Shown here: positions 18,190 through 26,589 of the stretch, one piece after another
How positions within the stretch are numbered: position 1 is the first letter of the stretch
How the letters are laid out: each line of letters opens with the position of its first letter
Assembly (NCBI GenBank): GCA_025808375.1
Contig: CP061009.1
Span: 1 to 64,000, forward strand
Origin: Duncaniella muricolitica
Lineage (GTDB): Bacteria > Bacteroidota > Bacteroidia > Bacteroidales > Muribaculaceae
Reading direction: 5' to 3'
DNA: 64,000 nt
The notes under the pieces: generated by a model
Databases searched by the model: none
Told to the model about the DNA's origin: nothing
Seen by the model: only the letters and a program-made list of their open reading frames with translations
Translations under genes and position numbers: made by a program

Positions 18190-20148
18190 TTATCGAATGA
18201 TTTCTACACCTTCCGGCAATACAGACTTGATTTTCTTGACAGTCGCTGCTGAACAGTTTTTCATTATCACGGTCTTGAGACTATCGCAGGCCGTAAACAT
18301 TCCCCACATTTCATTTTTCTTAACCTTAGAGAGATTAAATGTGCTCATATCGATTGTCTCCAACTTGCTACAACGCCAAAACATTTCACTCATATATGTT
18401 ATCTCCGATGTGTCAAACGAACTGAGGTCAAGTGATGTCAGTTTGTCACAGCCTTTAAACATTTCACTCATATCCGTTACTTTTGATGTATCCAGCGGGC
18501 TGAGGTCAAGTGATGTCAACGCCCTACAACCGCAGAACATTCCGCTCATATCCGTTACTTTTGATGTATCCAGCGGGCTGAGGTCAAGTGATGTCAACGC
18601 CCAACAACCGCGGAACATCTTACTCATGTCCATCACTTTTGATGTGTCAAGCGGGCTGAGGTCAAGTGATGTCAACGCAATACATATTTTAAACATGTGA
18701 CTCATGTTCGTTACTTTTGATGTGTCCAGCGGGCTGAGGTAAAGTGATGTCAGCTCACTACACCCACTAAACATTGCTCCCATGTTCGTTACTTTTGATG
18801 TGTCCAGCGGGCTGAGGTCAAGTGATGTCAACGTCTGGCAACAGCTAAACATTGCTCCCATGTTCGTTACTTTTGATGTATCCAGCGGGCTAAGATCAAG
18901 TAATTCCAACGCCCTACAACATTCAAACATGTGACTCATGTCCGTCACTGCTGACGTATTAAATGAGCTGAGATCAAGTAATCTCAACGCCTGGCAACTT
19001 TCAAACATGTGACTCATGTCCGTCACTTTTGATGTGTCCAGAGTGCTGAGGTCAAGTGATGTCAACGCCCAACAACCGCAGAACATCTTACTCATGTTTG
19101 TTACTTTTGATGTATCCAGCGGGCTAAGGTCAAGTGATGTCAGCTCACTACACCCACTAAACATTGCTCCCATGTTCGTTACTTTTGATGTGTCCAGCGG
19201 GCTAAGGTCAAGTGATGTCAATGTCTGGCAACTTTCAAACATGTGACTCATGTTTGTCACTTTTGACGTGTCAAACGGGCTGAGATCAAGTAATCCCAAC
19301 GCCCAACATTTTTCAAACATGTGACTCATGTTTGTCACTTTTGACGTGTCAAACGGGCTAAGATCAAGTAATCCCAACGCCCTACACCATTCAAACATGT
19401 GACTCATGTCCGTCACTGCTGACGTATTAAATGAGCTGAGATCAAGTAATCTCAACGCCTGGCAACTTTCAAACATGTGACTCATGTTTGTCACTTTTGA
19501 CGTATCAAACGCGCTGAGGTCAAGAACTTCCAGTCTGTAACACCCTTTGAACATTTCATGCATGTCAGTCACTTTTGACGTGTCAAGTGGGCTAAGGTCA
19601 AGTGACGTCAGTTTGGTACAGCCTTGGAACATTGCATGCATATCTGTCACTTTTGACGTATCAACCGAACTGAGGTCTATCTCTTTGGCCCCCGACATCA
19701 CTTCAAACACAGAAGATATATCTACAACGTCACTATAGAGAGCATCATCCAGAAGTTTTGAAAGTAACGGAGCTATTACGGCATTGGAAATTTCCTCATC
19801 AACAGACCTCTTTATGTTCTCGCGGTCAAACACCCAATCTTTCATTGCCGATTTCTCATTCAATAAAAGAGCGTTAAAGACAACGATTAGATTGTCGTTT
19901 TCATCAAGATACAGTTGTTTTACAGCAAAATGTCCATCACTTAAATTTCGCCATAATTCATTATGGGATAGACAAATATTAGCTTCCGCAGCACTACTCA
20001 GATTAAGAGACATCTTCCCGTATCTCTTCATCTTGGCAATGATGGCAGGAATGCCTTCCTCCCAGACAAGCTTGTCACGCTCCATTTTAAGAGCAGCTCT
20101 CTGTGCGTTTAATTCCGCGATACGGGCGGTTAATTCCTTATCGGTCAT
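18190..20148 (-). CDS. Large DUF285 (BspA-type) 26-residue repeat protein, non-secreted
   Basis: 652 residues. An N-terminal domain (about 1-125) is shared with the protein at 16969-17925. It is followed by some 17 tandem 26-residue units (TSLDLSPLDTSKVTNM..MF.GC..L) and the cap MKNCSAATVKKIKSVLPEGV shared with 11943-12539. Units are very similar at DNA level (78-bp period), pointing to recent amplification and probable copy-number variation. DUF285 repeats are best known on surface proteins, but there is no signal peptide here, so a cytoplasmic binding scaffold is inferred. It follows two small genes and ends at a strong terminator. Confidence 0.85.
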   Translation of the reverse strand: MTDKELTARIAELNAQRAALKMERDKLVWEEGIPAIIAKMKRYGKMSLNLSSAAEANICLSHNELWRNLSDGHFAVKQLYLDENDNLIVVFNALLLNEKSAMKDWVFDRENIKRSVDEEISNAVIAPLLSKLLDDALYSDVVDISSVFEVMSGAKEIDLSSVDTSKVTDMHAMFQGCTKLTSLDLSPLDTSKVTDMHEMFKGCYRLEVLDLSAFDTSKVTNMSHMFESCQALRLLDLSSFNTSAVTDMSHMFEWCRALGLLDLSPFDTSKVTNMSHMFEKCWALGLLDLSPFDTSKVTNMSHMFESCQTLTSLDLSPLDTSKVTNMGAMFSGCSELTSLDLSPLDTSKVTNMSKMFCGCWALTSLDLSTLDTSKVTDMSHMFESCQALRLLDLSSFNTSAVTDMSHMFECCRALELLDLSPLDTSKVTNMGAMFSCCQTLTSLDLSPLDTSKVTNMGAMFSGCSELTSLYLSPLDTSKVTNMSHMFKICIALTSLDLSPLDTSKVMDMSKMFRGCWALTSLDLSPLDTSKVTDMSGMFCGCRALTSLDLSPLDTSKVTDMSEMFKGCDKLTSLDLSSFDTSEITYMSEMFWRCSKLETIDMSTFNLSKVKKNEMWGMFTACDSLKTVIMKNCSAATVKKIKSVLPEGVEIIR

Positions 20149-20203
20149 GTATTAATCTGTTTTTTTGTCTTCTAATATACTTTACGGTACCGAATATGTA
20201 TTA

Positions 20204-20470
20204 TCACGACAGCAGCTTTGTTATGGCGAGCTTCACGGTGGCGATGAAATCGGGGAAACGCTCGTCGGAGAAGATTTTCCACGGACGGAAGGCACAGAGC
20301 CACAATGCTGCGACCACACACAGCGCAATCTGAATCCACAGCGTATGCACCACCGTCGCTGCCATCGCAATGGCCAACAGGGGTATCAGCCATTGCGATA
20401 GCAAAAACGATATAGTCACCAACAGGTTAAGGAACAGACGTAGTTTTACCATAAACGCGTTATCAGTCAT
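20204..20470 (-). CDS. Small membrane protein, two predicted transmembrane helices
   Basis: 88 residues with hydrophobic stretches LFLNLLVTISFLLSQWLIPL (about 12-31) and LLAIAMAATVVH...IALCVVAALWLCAF (about 30-61), then a basic/acidic tail (RPWKIFSDERFPDF). Its start overlaps the end of the preceding gene by 8 bp, so translational coupling is likely. No family recognised. Confidence 0.6.
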   Translation of the reverse strand: MTDNAFMVKLRLFLNLLVTISFLLSQWLIPLLAIAMAATVVHTLWIQIALCVVAALWLCAFRPWKIFSDERFPDFIATVKLAITKLLS

Positions 20471-20921
20471 CTATGGGTAATGACAGCTCACAAATCATCG
20501 GGAAAAAATCGTCATCGAGTTCGATGTCATAATCCAGTTTTCGAGAGCTATTAATCGTCTCAGCCATATACTTGTCGTTGGCTATCATGCGTCTGTAGGC
20601 GGTGTCATATACCACATACTTTACAGATGTCAGTCCGTCGATGGCCTTGATTCCATCATACACCTGAGGGATATAGTTGTTGGTACGCAGTTCTATGGTA
20701 AAATATCCCAAGCTATGATACTGGTGCACCCACTCGATGCAATCTTCCGACAACGAATCTTTTATCCACTCTTTGGTCACCAAAGCACAAGCCGCAGCGA
20801 CAGCCTCCTCTGTGCCTTTAAGCCCAATAATGGTTATGACCGGATTGTCAACCTTGATAAAGGGACATCCGTCCATAGCCACATTGTGATGGTAAAACTC
20901 TGAATAGTTCCGGTCTATCAT
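20463..20921 (-). CDS. Unrecognised small soluble protein
   Basis: 152 residues without a recognisable family. It starts MIDRNYSEFYHHNVAMDGCP, contains a central TIIGLKGTEEAVAAACALVTKEW segment and an acidic end (DYDIELDDDFFPM). It lies 12 bp after the preceding gene's stop and overlaps the following membrane-protein gene, so it is part of the same transcript. Confidence 0.6.
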   Translation of the reverse strand: MIDRNYSEFYHHNVAMDGCPFIKVDNPVITIIGLKGTEEAVAAACALVTKEWIKDSLSEDCIEWVHQYHSLGYFTIELRTNNYIPQVYDGIKAIDGLTSVKYVVYDTAYRRMIANDKYMAETINSSRKLDYDIELDDDFFPMICELSLPIDD

Positions 20922-20933
20922 GATTACTGACGG

Positions 20934-21848
20934 TTACTTTGCAGCGGGCAGTCCGTGAAACTCATGGAGAGCTGCATATACATTTTGAGTGACACAGTTT
21001 AGTCGATAAATCGCATGCAGCTTGAACTGGTCCACACGGGAGAGGTCGACAGCCATTGCCTTTACGCAATTCGGTAGGATAATTGACTTCTTCCATACAT
21101 CTTCGGGAAGTGCTTCAAGCGTATCAGACAGCTTGTTCCAGTCAATGTCTCCGTCAGTGAAGAGCGAGTGGAACATAGGCTCCACCAATGGAGCTATTTC
21201 CTCTGACTTCCCTTTATGACCATTGGCGCGAACTGCAGACTCAAGCATATGCTCTATGTCAGAGATAAGGCTATGGCTCGCAGCTTCCCACTTTGAAGGT
21301 TGATTCTGGGTCATACTGAAAGATCCCTCCCGTGGGTACAAAGAGATGAATTCATCCGGGGCTTGCTTCAGGAAGTCGAGATAGAACCGGTCTATCTTGC
21401 GTCTGCCTGTAGCCGGGTTGATTTCCTCACTTGCTTTGAGCCATTCCTCACGGTCAAAGTCATAGAAGTTGATGTCGCAGTCAACATCATTACCCCATTC
21501 ACGAATCAGTGAATCCTCGATGTAGATAAACCACGGAGCTTTTGATGCAATGGGAAGAGAAAGCACTTCTTTGAGTTCTTCTCCACGCCCGCGTCCGATA
21601 GGTATTATAAAGAAATGCTCTGTGTCGCATTTCATGATCTCAGGCAGTTGGGCAAATGATGGAGCGCCCCATGAATAGGGTCGAAGTTCGTCCTTGCCTC
21701 CGGGGATACGCTTATTTTCACCTACGAGTTGGTTTAACCTTGGATAGTACATCTCTGAAGCGATTATGTGAGGCCTGGAATAGTCTCCGGCTTCAACATA
21801 TTGCTTGATTGCCTTTATTGAGTCGGCAAAGTTCTTGGAATGAAGCAT
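20934..21848 (-). CDS. Unrecognised cytoplasmic protein
   Basis: 304 residues; no family recognised. Visible features are YYPRLNQLVGENKRIPGGKD (about 34-53), a hydrophobic FFIIPIGRGRGEELKEVLSL segment (about 84-103) and many aromatic residues. No signal peptide or membrane helix is seen. It has its own -7 box TACATTTG at 21866-21873 and an inverted repeat upstream, so it may start the transcript 21848-18190. Confidence 0.6.
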   Translation of the reverse strand: MLHSKNFADSIKAIKQYVEAGDYSRPHIIASEMYYPRLNQLVGENKRIPGGKDELRPYSWGAPSFAQLPEIMKCDTEHFFIIPIGRGRGEELKEVLSLPIASKAPWFIYIEDSLIREWGNDVDCDINFYDFDREEWLKASEEINPATGRRKIDRFYLDFLKQAPDEFISLYPREGSFSMTQNQPSKWEAASHSLISDIEHMLESAVRANGHKGKSEEIAPLVEPMFHSLFTDGDIDWNKLSDTLEALPEDVWKKSIILPNCVKAMAVDLSRVDQFKLHAIYRLNCVTQNVYAALHEFHGLPAAK

Positions 21849-21865
21849 GGTAGTTGTTATTTTTG

Positions 21866-21935
21866 CAAATGTAAATATTTTCCGTTTGCAATAACCTGAT
21901 TTAACGTCATTTGGCGTTGTTATTGCTAACAGGGT
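21866..21935 (-). promoter_or_regulatory. Promoter with overlapping inverted repeats before 21848-20934
   Basis: On the minus strand TACATTTG (21866-21873) matches the -7 box. Just upstream are nested inverted repeats, GCAATAAC...GTTATTGC and TAACG...CGTTgTTA, within 21893-21933. An operator is plausible. The -33 element is not clear. Confidence 0.5.
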
Positions 21936-21942
21936 AAAGTTC

Positions 21943-23079
21943 TCAGTGTTTTTTAAGGTTGTCGGTGGATGACATTGCTGTCAGACGGGTGGCAGCGGCT
22001 ATGTAGTCGAGCTCGACACGAACAAGTGAAAGCAGCGGAGCTATGAAGTTCCAGTCCACATTGTCGCAATACCATCCGCTGACAAGTGTAAGCGTTCCGG
22101 GACGGAAGGAATCGAGCTCTATTTTATGCTCATTCCTACTTTTGTCTTTGACAGTTACAGTCTGTCCTTTAACAGATGCTTTGATGTTGTCGGTAATCTG
22201 ACGCATGACAGTAAGCACCGGTTCGAGACGTATGAGAAGGTCCTCCATGCGTTCGGTATGGTCAAGATGGATTTGCTTCAATGACTTTGCTTTCATAGGC
22301 TGCAAGCCATCCTCACCTTCCGACAACAAGGGTATCGTGCGAGATTGTTCCTTGTCGACAATCCACGCACTGCCTGTTGACCGCATAATCCGAAGACCTT
22401 CGATTTCAGAAAGCCTGTAGTCGCCTTTGGCTGTATGGAACACAACACGCTCCACTATGCCCTTTACCCAACTGTCATACCATCTCTTGAAATACAGAGG
22501 ATTTCCGTCAGATGCAAGAATACCCTTGCGGATTAACATATCGCGATGGTAACGGTCAGCCGTTGAGAAAAGACGACCGAGAATGCGTATGGGGAAGAAA
22601 ACATTCTTACCCGCGCTCATGCGGTCTTGTGTCATGATACGAAGAGAGAATATGCCCGCCAGTGTATCGTGGTCAAAGAACTCGAAGTCGGAATCAAGAG
22701 TGCTGTCGCCGAGCTGCTCTGTCTCACTATGATCTATGGCAGCAACAGTGTCATCCTGAAGTGCGACAACATATTCAATGAATTTTTTCAGGTGGCTCAC
22801 ATTATCCTGAAGCCGCTTTTTCTCCGTCGGGTCTGTAGTGTTTCTGCTCTTCTCTCCTATGGTGCCGACCAATGCTGTGAGGAAGTTCTCCGCACACCCT
22901 TTTGCCACAGCGTCGACAAGCCCGTCAAACAGGTCTTTATTGACTATCGGAAGGAAAAATTCCCTGTTGACACGCCTTAAGCCTGAGCAATAGCTGTCGG
23001 CACTGCGCCTGGAATGTCCCTTGTTTAACCACCACTGACGGAAACCCTCAAGGAACTTATCGGTATTAGTCTCGGTCAT
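21943..23079 (-). CDS. Unrecognised protein with a possible integrase-like N-terminal DNA-binding region
   Basis: 378 residues. The N-terminus (LEGFRQWWLNKGHSRRSADSY, about 9-29) has the look of the SAM-like core-binding domain of tyrosine recombinases, but no catalytic R..HxxR..Y set follows. The rest is unrecognised; IVERVVFHTAKGDYRLSEIE and KGQTVTVKDKSRNEHKIELD suggest beta-rich parts. The frame is open for about 22 codons upstream of the ATG, so a somewhat longer product is possible. It is the first gene behind promoter module 3. Confidence 0.6.
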   Translation of the reverse strand: MTETNTDKFLEGFRQWWLNKGHSRRSADSYCSGLRRVNREFFLPIVNKDLFDGLVDAVAKGCAENFLTALVGTIGEKSRNTTDPTEKKRLQDNVSHLKKFIEYVVALQDDTVAAIDHSETEQLGDSTLDSDFEFFDHDTLAGIFSLRIMTQDRMSAGKNVFFPIRILGRLFSTADRYHRDMLIRKGILASDGNPLYFKRWYDSWVKGIVERVVFHTAKGDYRLSEIEGLRIMRSTGSAWIVDKEQSRTIPLLSEGEDGLQPMKAKSLKQIHLDHTERMEDLLIRLEPVLTVMRQITDNIKASVKGQTVTVKDKSRNEHKIELDSFRPGTLTLVSGWYCDNVDWNFIAPLLSLVRVELDYIAAATRLTAMSSTDNLKKH

Positions 23080-23344
23080 TTGCCTGAGTTTAGCCTTTCC
23101 CGCTCCCCTGAGGAAAGAGATAAAATGACGAAAGCGTGGAAGCTGCTATCTTATCCCAAATGTGTCCAGGCGGTGGAAGAAGCCTTCAATGCTTGGGTAT
23201 AAGTGCAAACTCCCACGCCGTATGAGTGTACGACGCGAGAGTGTCCACTTTTCCTCGCATTGGTCTCTAAGCTTCCACACTTCAGACACATGAGAATCAG
23301 TAAGACACTTTCGTGTTTTGACTATGAACCGCCTTAACGGTACA
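23080..23344 (-). other. Untranslated leader of about 265 bp with no clear gene
   Basis: Between promoter module 3 and the start at 23079. It contains an out-of-context GAGTGT/ACACTC-rich stretch but no convincing gene or terminator. The length is unusual compared with the ~85-nt leaders of modules 1 and 2, and could reflect loss of an earlier first gene. Confidence 0.4.
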
Positions 23345-23452
23345 CTGCAAAGTTAAACATTATTTTGCGATTGACCAAGCTGTTTTGAGAATCAGAGTGT
23401 TAAATCCGTTCTTGACTCCAAAAACTAGTGATTTTAACATTATCTCTTGACA
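23345..23452 (-). promoter_or_regulatory. Promoter module 3 with paired direct repeats
   Basis: On the minus strand: -33 TTG (23376-23378), 20-bp spacer, -7 TAACTTTG (23348-23355). Upstream are two direct repeats of the TCAAGAA..g.TTAA type (23399-23417 and 23434-23452, 35 bp apart), the same arrangement as modules 1 and 2. The 34 bases 23345-23378 recur exactly at 27443-27476 outside the element. Confidence 0.75.
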
Positions 23453-23489
23453 TAACCTCTCCGAAGACAAGCACTGTTACTTTACAAAA

Positions 23490-23552
23490 AGTGTCATCAG
23501 TATTATATTGTTTTTGAGTGAAAGAGGATATAATTAATATAATAAGGAGAAA
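23490..23552 (-). repeat. Orphan copy of the cassette leader
   Basis: Matches the gene-proximal leader of modules 1 and 2 (GTGTCATCAGTATTATATTG then the AATATAATAAGGAGA region) but has neither a start codon on its gene side nor the hairpin and -7 box on its promoter side. It looks like what remains after a cassette was deleted. The surrounding 23453-23876 holds no other convincing gene. Confidence 0.55.
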
Positions 23553-23876
23553 AAATTACAGTAACAGCCATCTTCGTATAAACTTTTTCATCAAGTTGAT
23601 CTACCATTGATAGAAACTTCATAATTCTACACAATGAAAAAGTATATCTCTCAAACCCTGCAAACAGTCCTCTTCTCGAATCCCTGCAATACAATCAAAG
23701 CCATCGGCCAGGTATCATCCCGGAGGGATGCTATATGAATATATCTACATCCACATCCTGTTAACATCAATTAACAATAAAATTTCACCCCAAATCTAGA
23801 CTTTATACTCAATCCCTAATATAACTGGCAGAGAAGGCAACGAGGCCGACTCTTTAAACCGCAAAAACAACCAGAT

Positions 23877-24284
23877 ATGGCAAATAAAACAAACTCAAAA
23901 AAAATGCATCATATGCATCGACAGTTAAAGTTTACCGTCCTCCAACAAATCTTTGCAAAGGGCAAAGGTCTGCATAGCTTCCTGAAAGACGAGGAGCTTA
24001 ACAATCAAAAGAATGTGTTTTTCTTCCCTACAGAAGAGAATGCACAGGGTACTAATGGCGAAGAAAGAATCGCCGCGTATATGCTGACCATCGAAGGGCG
24101 CATGAGAATCATAAAGGAGAAAGATGGCAAGTTCTTCTTTGTCCCCAGCTATAACGAGGGCTTGCTTGACGAAGCGGTCGAGATTCTACGAGAGGAGGTT
24201 GAATACAATGGTCGTTCATGCTTCTATCAGACTCTGAAGGAAATCGAGAGTGTCGTATCAGTCAACATCCAACCATTATTCTGA
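23877..24284 (+). CDS. Unrecognised small protein
   Basis: 135 residues; not recognised. Basic His/Lys-rich start (MANKTNSKKMHHMHRQ), a hydrophobic-aromatic NVFFFPTEENAQG segment and an acidic helix LLDEAVEILREEVEY near the end. It is the first of three plus-strand genes between the minus-strand cargo and the recombinase end, spaced 8 and 82 bp apart, probably one transcript. AT-rich composition resembles the rest of the element. Confidence 0.6.
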   Translation: MANKTNSKKMHHMHRQLKFTVLQQIFAKGKGLHSFLKDEELNNQKNVFFFPTEENAQGTNGEERIAAYMLTIEGRMRIIKEKDGKFFFVPSYNEGLLDEAVEILREEVEYNGRSCFYQTLKEIESVVSVNIQPLF

Positions 24285-24292
24285 CAGTCATT

Positions 24293-24610
24293 ATGCGTAA
24301 CATCACTACTAAATACATCTTTGATCGACATCCTAATCTTGGATGGCTGATGTATAACCTCAGGTTGATTAATTCCGAATATGTCTATTATGAGGCAAGA
24401 TACCAGTATCGCGACTCATGGGCAACAGGTGGTTACCCTCATATCATCGTTGCATGTCCCAACGGCATATTATACAGGGTATACATCGATAGGGAATCGA
24501 ATCCGTTCTACGAGCAGGTTTCTCCTGAAATGCACATATTCCGAACCGCCTTCGGTGATCAGTATGAATATATCCTAAGCCAATATGGACTGCCGGAGGC
24601 ACTGTTCTAA
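24293..24610 (+). CDS. Unrecognised small protein
   Basis: 105 residues starting MRNITTKYIFDRHPNLGWLM. Many tyrosines; no family recognised. The frame is open back to 24218, but that part overlaps the previous gene, so the ATG at 24293, 8 bp after its stop, is preferred. It has a compact globular look with ending YGLPEALF. Confidence 0.55.
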   Translation: MRNITTKYIFDRHPNLGWLMYNLRLINSEYVYYEARYQYRDSWATGGYPHIIVACPNGILYRVYIDRESNPFYEQVSPEMHIFRTAFGDQYEYILSQYGLPEALF

Positions 24611-24692
24611 AGCCAATCGTCTCTCCCTCTCACAATCCGAGAGGAAGATTCAATCCCCTGAAACAAAAGAAATAAAAAAATTTTTCAAGAAA

Positions 24693-25310
24693 ATGAAAAA
24701 AACAGTAAACAATCCTTCTGAATCTTCCTATAACCAAACGGAAGAACTCAGCAATAAAGCTGATTCAATACAATTCAACAACAATATAAACTCAAATCCT
24801 ATTAACAAAATGACAACAGAAAAAAACACCTTACTGGACATCATGAGACAAGTTCAGGAAGCCGCAGGCATGAACTGGGCATACATCGTAAAGGACTCCG
24901 AAAAGTTATATTGCGAAGGTATTAGTTATACCCTCGAATATGATGAAGACTGCGAGGAGGAAGAATATGCTATGACAGTTTGTTGCTTTGGTCCAACAAC
25001 CATTAAAATGCCTTGTATGCCGGAAGATTTCGATGCGAATGATGAAAGACAGGTAGCCGCCTGTATGTGGGCCAACCATGAGATCCTGTGTAATGAGTTC
25101 CGCTACGGAAGTGGCACTCTTGAAGACAAATGCGGGATAATTAACGCTATCGCAATGCAGTTATATCATCTCAGAGCCTTCTCACCGAAGTTCTACAAGG
25201 ACAATCCGGGCTTTTCAGAATCGTTTAAGAGCCTTCGCAACTACAATTATGCTAAACGACGCGCAAAAGAAATCCATGCGAAGTTACAAGAGGAAGGTCG
25301 CATGTATTAA
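24693..25310 (+). CDS. Unrecognised acidic protein
   Basis: 205 residues from the ATG at 24693. Residues 1-39 are Asn/Ser-rich and low in complexity, so the ATG at 24810 (MTTEKNTLLDIMRQVQEAAG) may be the real start. The body has an acidic DEDCEEEEYAMTVCCFG stretch and a C-terminal basic helix (YAKRRAKEIHAKLQEEG). No family recognised. It converges on the serine recombinase gene with a 25-bp gap. Confidence 0.55.
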   Translation: MKKTVNNPSESSYNQTEELSNKADSIQFNNNINSNPINKMTTEKNTLLDIMRQVQEAAGMNWAYIVKDSEKLYCEGISYTLEYDEDCEEEEYAMTVCCFGPTTIKMPCMPEDFDANDERQVAACMWANHEILCNEFRYGSGTLEDKCGIINAIAMQLYHLRAFSPKFYKDNPGFSESFKSLRNYNYAKRRAKEIHAKLQEEGRMY

Positions 25311-25335
25311 TAAACTTCATGTCCTGATACATACG

Positions 25336-25956
25336 CTATAGTAGCGATTTACACTTTCGGAGTGTATTCACGGAAGTACCGGTCAGCTTACTTACATTTC
25401 GCAGACTGATACCCTTTCGCAAAAGTCGTAGCTCTTCGGTATATTCCACTTGCATTATGTCGGCGGTTTTGTGGTAGCCGGGTTTTCGGCCCACACGACC
25501 GCCGGCATTTATGTAATTGACATACCCACTCTCCATGCGTTCCCTGATTGTACGCCGCTCCATTCTCGCCACTTCGGCAAGTATCGTGACCATAAACTGA
25601 CTCATAGCGTTTATTTTGCCATCAGAAGTCAGAGTCTCGATATTATAGTTGTCAATATAAAGCGACACTCCGGATTCATTCAATCGCTCGATTACTTCAA
25701 GCACCTGTACGGTATCGCGTCCCAGACGGCTTAACTCAGTTACCATTACCTTTTCTATATGGTTGACTGAGATATAATCAAGCATTGCAATCAGTTCGCC
25801 CCTGTTTTTGTTTGAGGTAGCTCCGCTGATCTGTTCACAGAACACTTTCTCGACATTCCAGCCCCGTCGCCCGGCAATCTCATTGAGGTCGTTGACCTGA
25901 CGCTGGTTGTCCTGTATGCGTGTTGACACACGCGTGAATATTACTACTTTACACAT
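25336..25956 (-). CDS. Serine recombinase (resolvase/invertase family)
   Basis: About 206 residues. The catalytic Ser is in VIFTRVSTRIQDNQRQ (residues 5-20). Family motifs EQISGATSNKNRGEL, VTELSRLGRDTVQVLEVIE and the long helix ARMERRTIRERMESG are followed by a GRKPG linker and an HTH (ISLRNVSKLTGTSVNTLRK). It would catalyse inversion or resolution through a serine-DNA link. The frame starts at a GTG (25962), but the ATG at 25956 is preferred because a perfect inverted repeat begins immediately next to it. The stop is TAG. Confidence 0.92.
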   Translation of the reverse strand: MCKVVIFTRVSTRIQDNQRQVNDLNEIAGRRGWNVEKVFCEQISGATSNKNRGELIAMLDYISVNHIEKVMVTELSRLGRDTVQVLEVIERLNESGVSLYIDNYNIETLTSDGKINAMSQFMVTILAEVARMERRTIRERMESGYVNYINAGGRVGRKPGYHKTADIMQVEYTEELRLLRKGISLRNVSKLTGTSVNTLRKCKSLL

Positions 25957-26017
25957 TGACACATCGTTTTAATCCTGTTCGTATCAAGCGAATTTACAAG
26001 ATTAAAACGATGTGTCA
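25957..26017. promoter_or_regulatory. Perfect 18-bp inverted repeat at the recombinase start
   Basis: Arms 25957-25974 and 26000-26017 (TGACACATCGTTTTAATC and its exact complement) surround a 25-bp AT-rich centre. The left arm abuts the recombinase start codon. It could be a res/crossover site, an autoregulatory operator, or an RNA hairpin; position favours autoregulation or recombination. Confidence 0.65.
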
Positions 26018-26055
26018 GTTTTTCGTTAAGCTAAAAAATACCGGATTCTGCCGGC

Positions 26056-26364
26056 TTAGGCAAAAGCCTCATAACGGCTCCGGTTAAGAAATGCTATCAC
26101 ATCCGAGCCTAAGTACCAATACTTGTCACTTTCACGGATATATGACAACAGTCCGTTATCACGGTATTTTTTCACAAGACGTTCATCGACACCAAGCAGC
26201 AACCGTATCTCCTTATTATTATAAAGAGCCTTGGGATTAAGCTGGATTTTAGTAGTTTCCAGTCCGCTCCTGAGGTCATTGAGCTCAGCTCTCAGGCTCT
26301 TTATTTCTTTTATAAGGGTGGTAATCAAGTTGTCGTTGATCGGTTCGGGGTTATTCTGTGACAT
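26056..26364 (-). CDS. Small helix-turn-helix protein (MerR/excisionase-like)
   Basis: 102 residues. An N-terminal coiled-coil helix (LIKEIKSLRAELNDLRSGLE, about 17-36) precedes an HTH of the kind found next to Bacteroidetes integrases: LYNNKEIRLLLGVDERLVKKYRDNG followed by YWYLGSDVIAFLNR. Such proteins commonly act as directionality factors. It lies upstream of the serine recombinase, separated by the inverted repeat. Upstream, TATATAACTTACAAAA (near 26380-26395) also occurs before the primase-like gene (near 11753). Confidence 0.75.
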   Translation of the reverse strand: MSQNNPEPINDNLITTLIKEIKSLRAELNDLRSGLETTKIQLNPKALYNNKEIRLLLGVDERLVKKYRDNGLLSYIRESDKYWYLGSDVIAFLNRSRYEAFA

Positions 26365-26514
26365 CTACATACATTGAGATGGGGTTTTGTAAGTTATATA
26401 CTGAAATCCCGATATTGTCTACATAAATTTCACCGGTCAACCACCATAACAGACAATACACCTACTCAAACCTCTCACTTGAAAACTATCGCCACCGGCA
26501 TTTCACCGCATTTT

Positions 26515-26542
26515 ACCGCATAATACGCTGTCGTAAAACTAT
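26515..26542 (+). promoter_or_regulatory. Candidate integrase arm-type repeat, right end
   Basis: CCGCATAATACGCTGTCGTA and the following AAAACTATC resemble the left-end motifs at 8789-8878 and the motif inside the right attachment repeat (26713-26740). The gap 26365-26589 holds no gene. Confidence 0.45.
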
Positions 26543-26589
26543 CAACAAATTATTAACCATCTGATAATCAATTGCAAAAACAATCAATT

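Noticed and set aside
23503..23694. Minus-strand open frame of 63 codons
   Set aside because: It overlaps the orphan leader, has no coding pattern and no neighbour coupling.
8907..26364. General TAG recoding in the element
   Set aside because: The integrase and the serine recombinase end naturally at TAG, and only the primase-like gene has in-frame TAGs.
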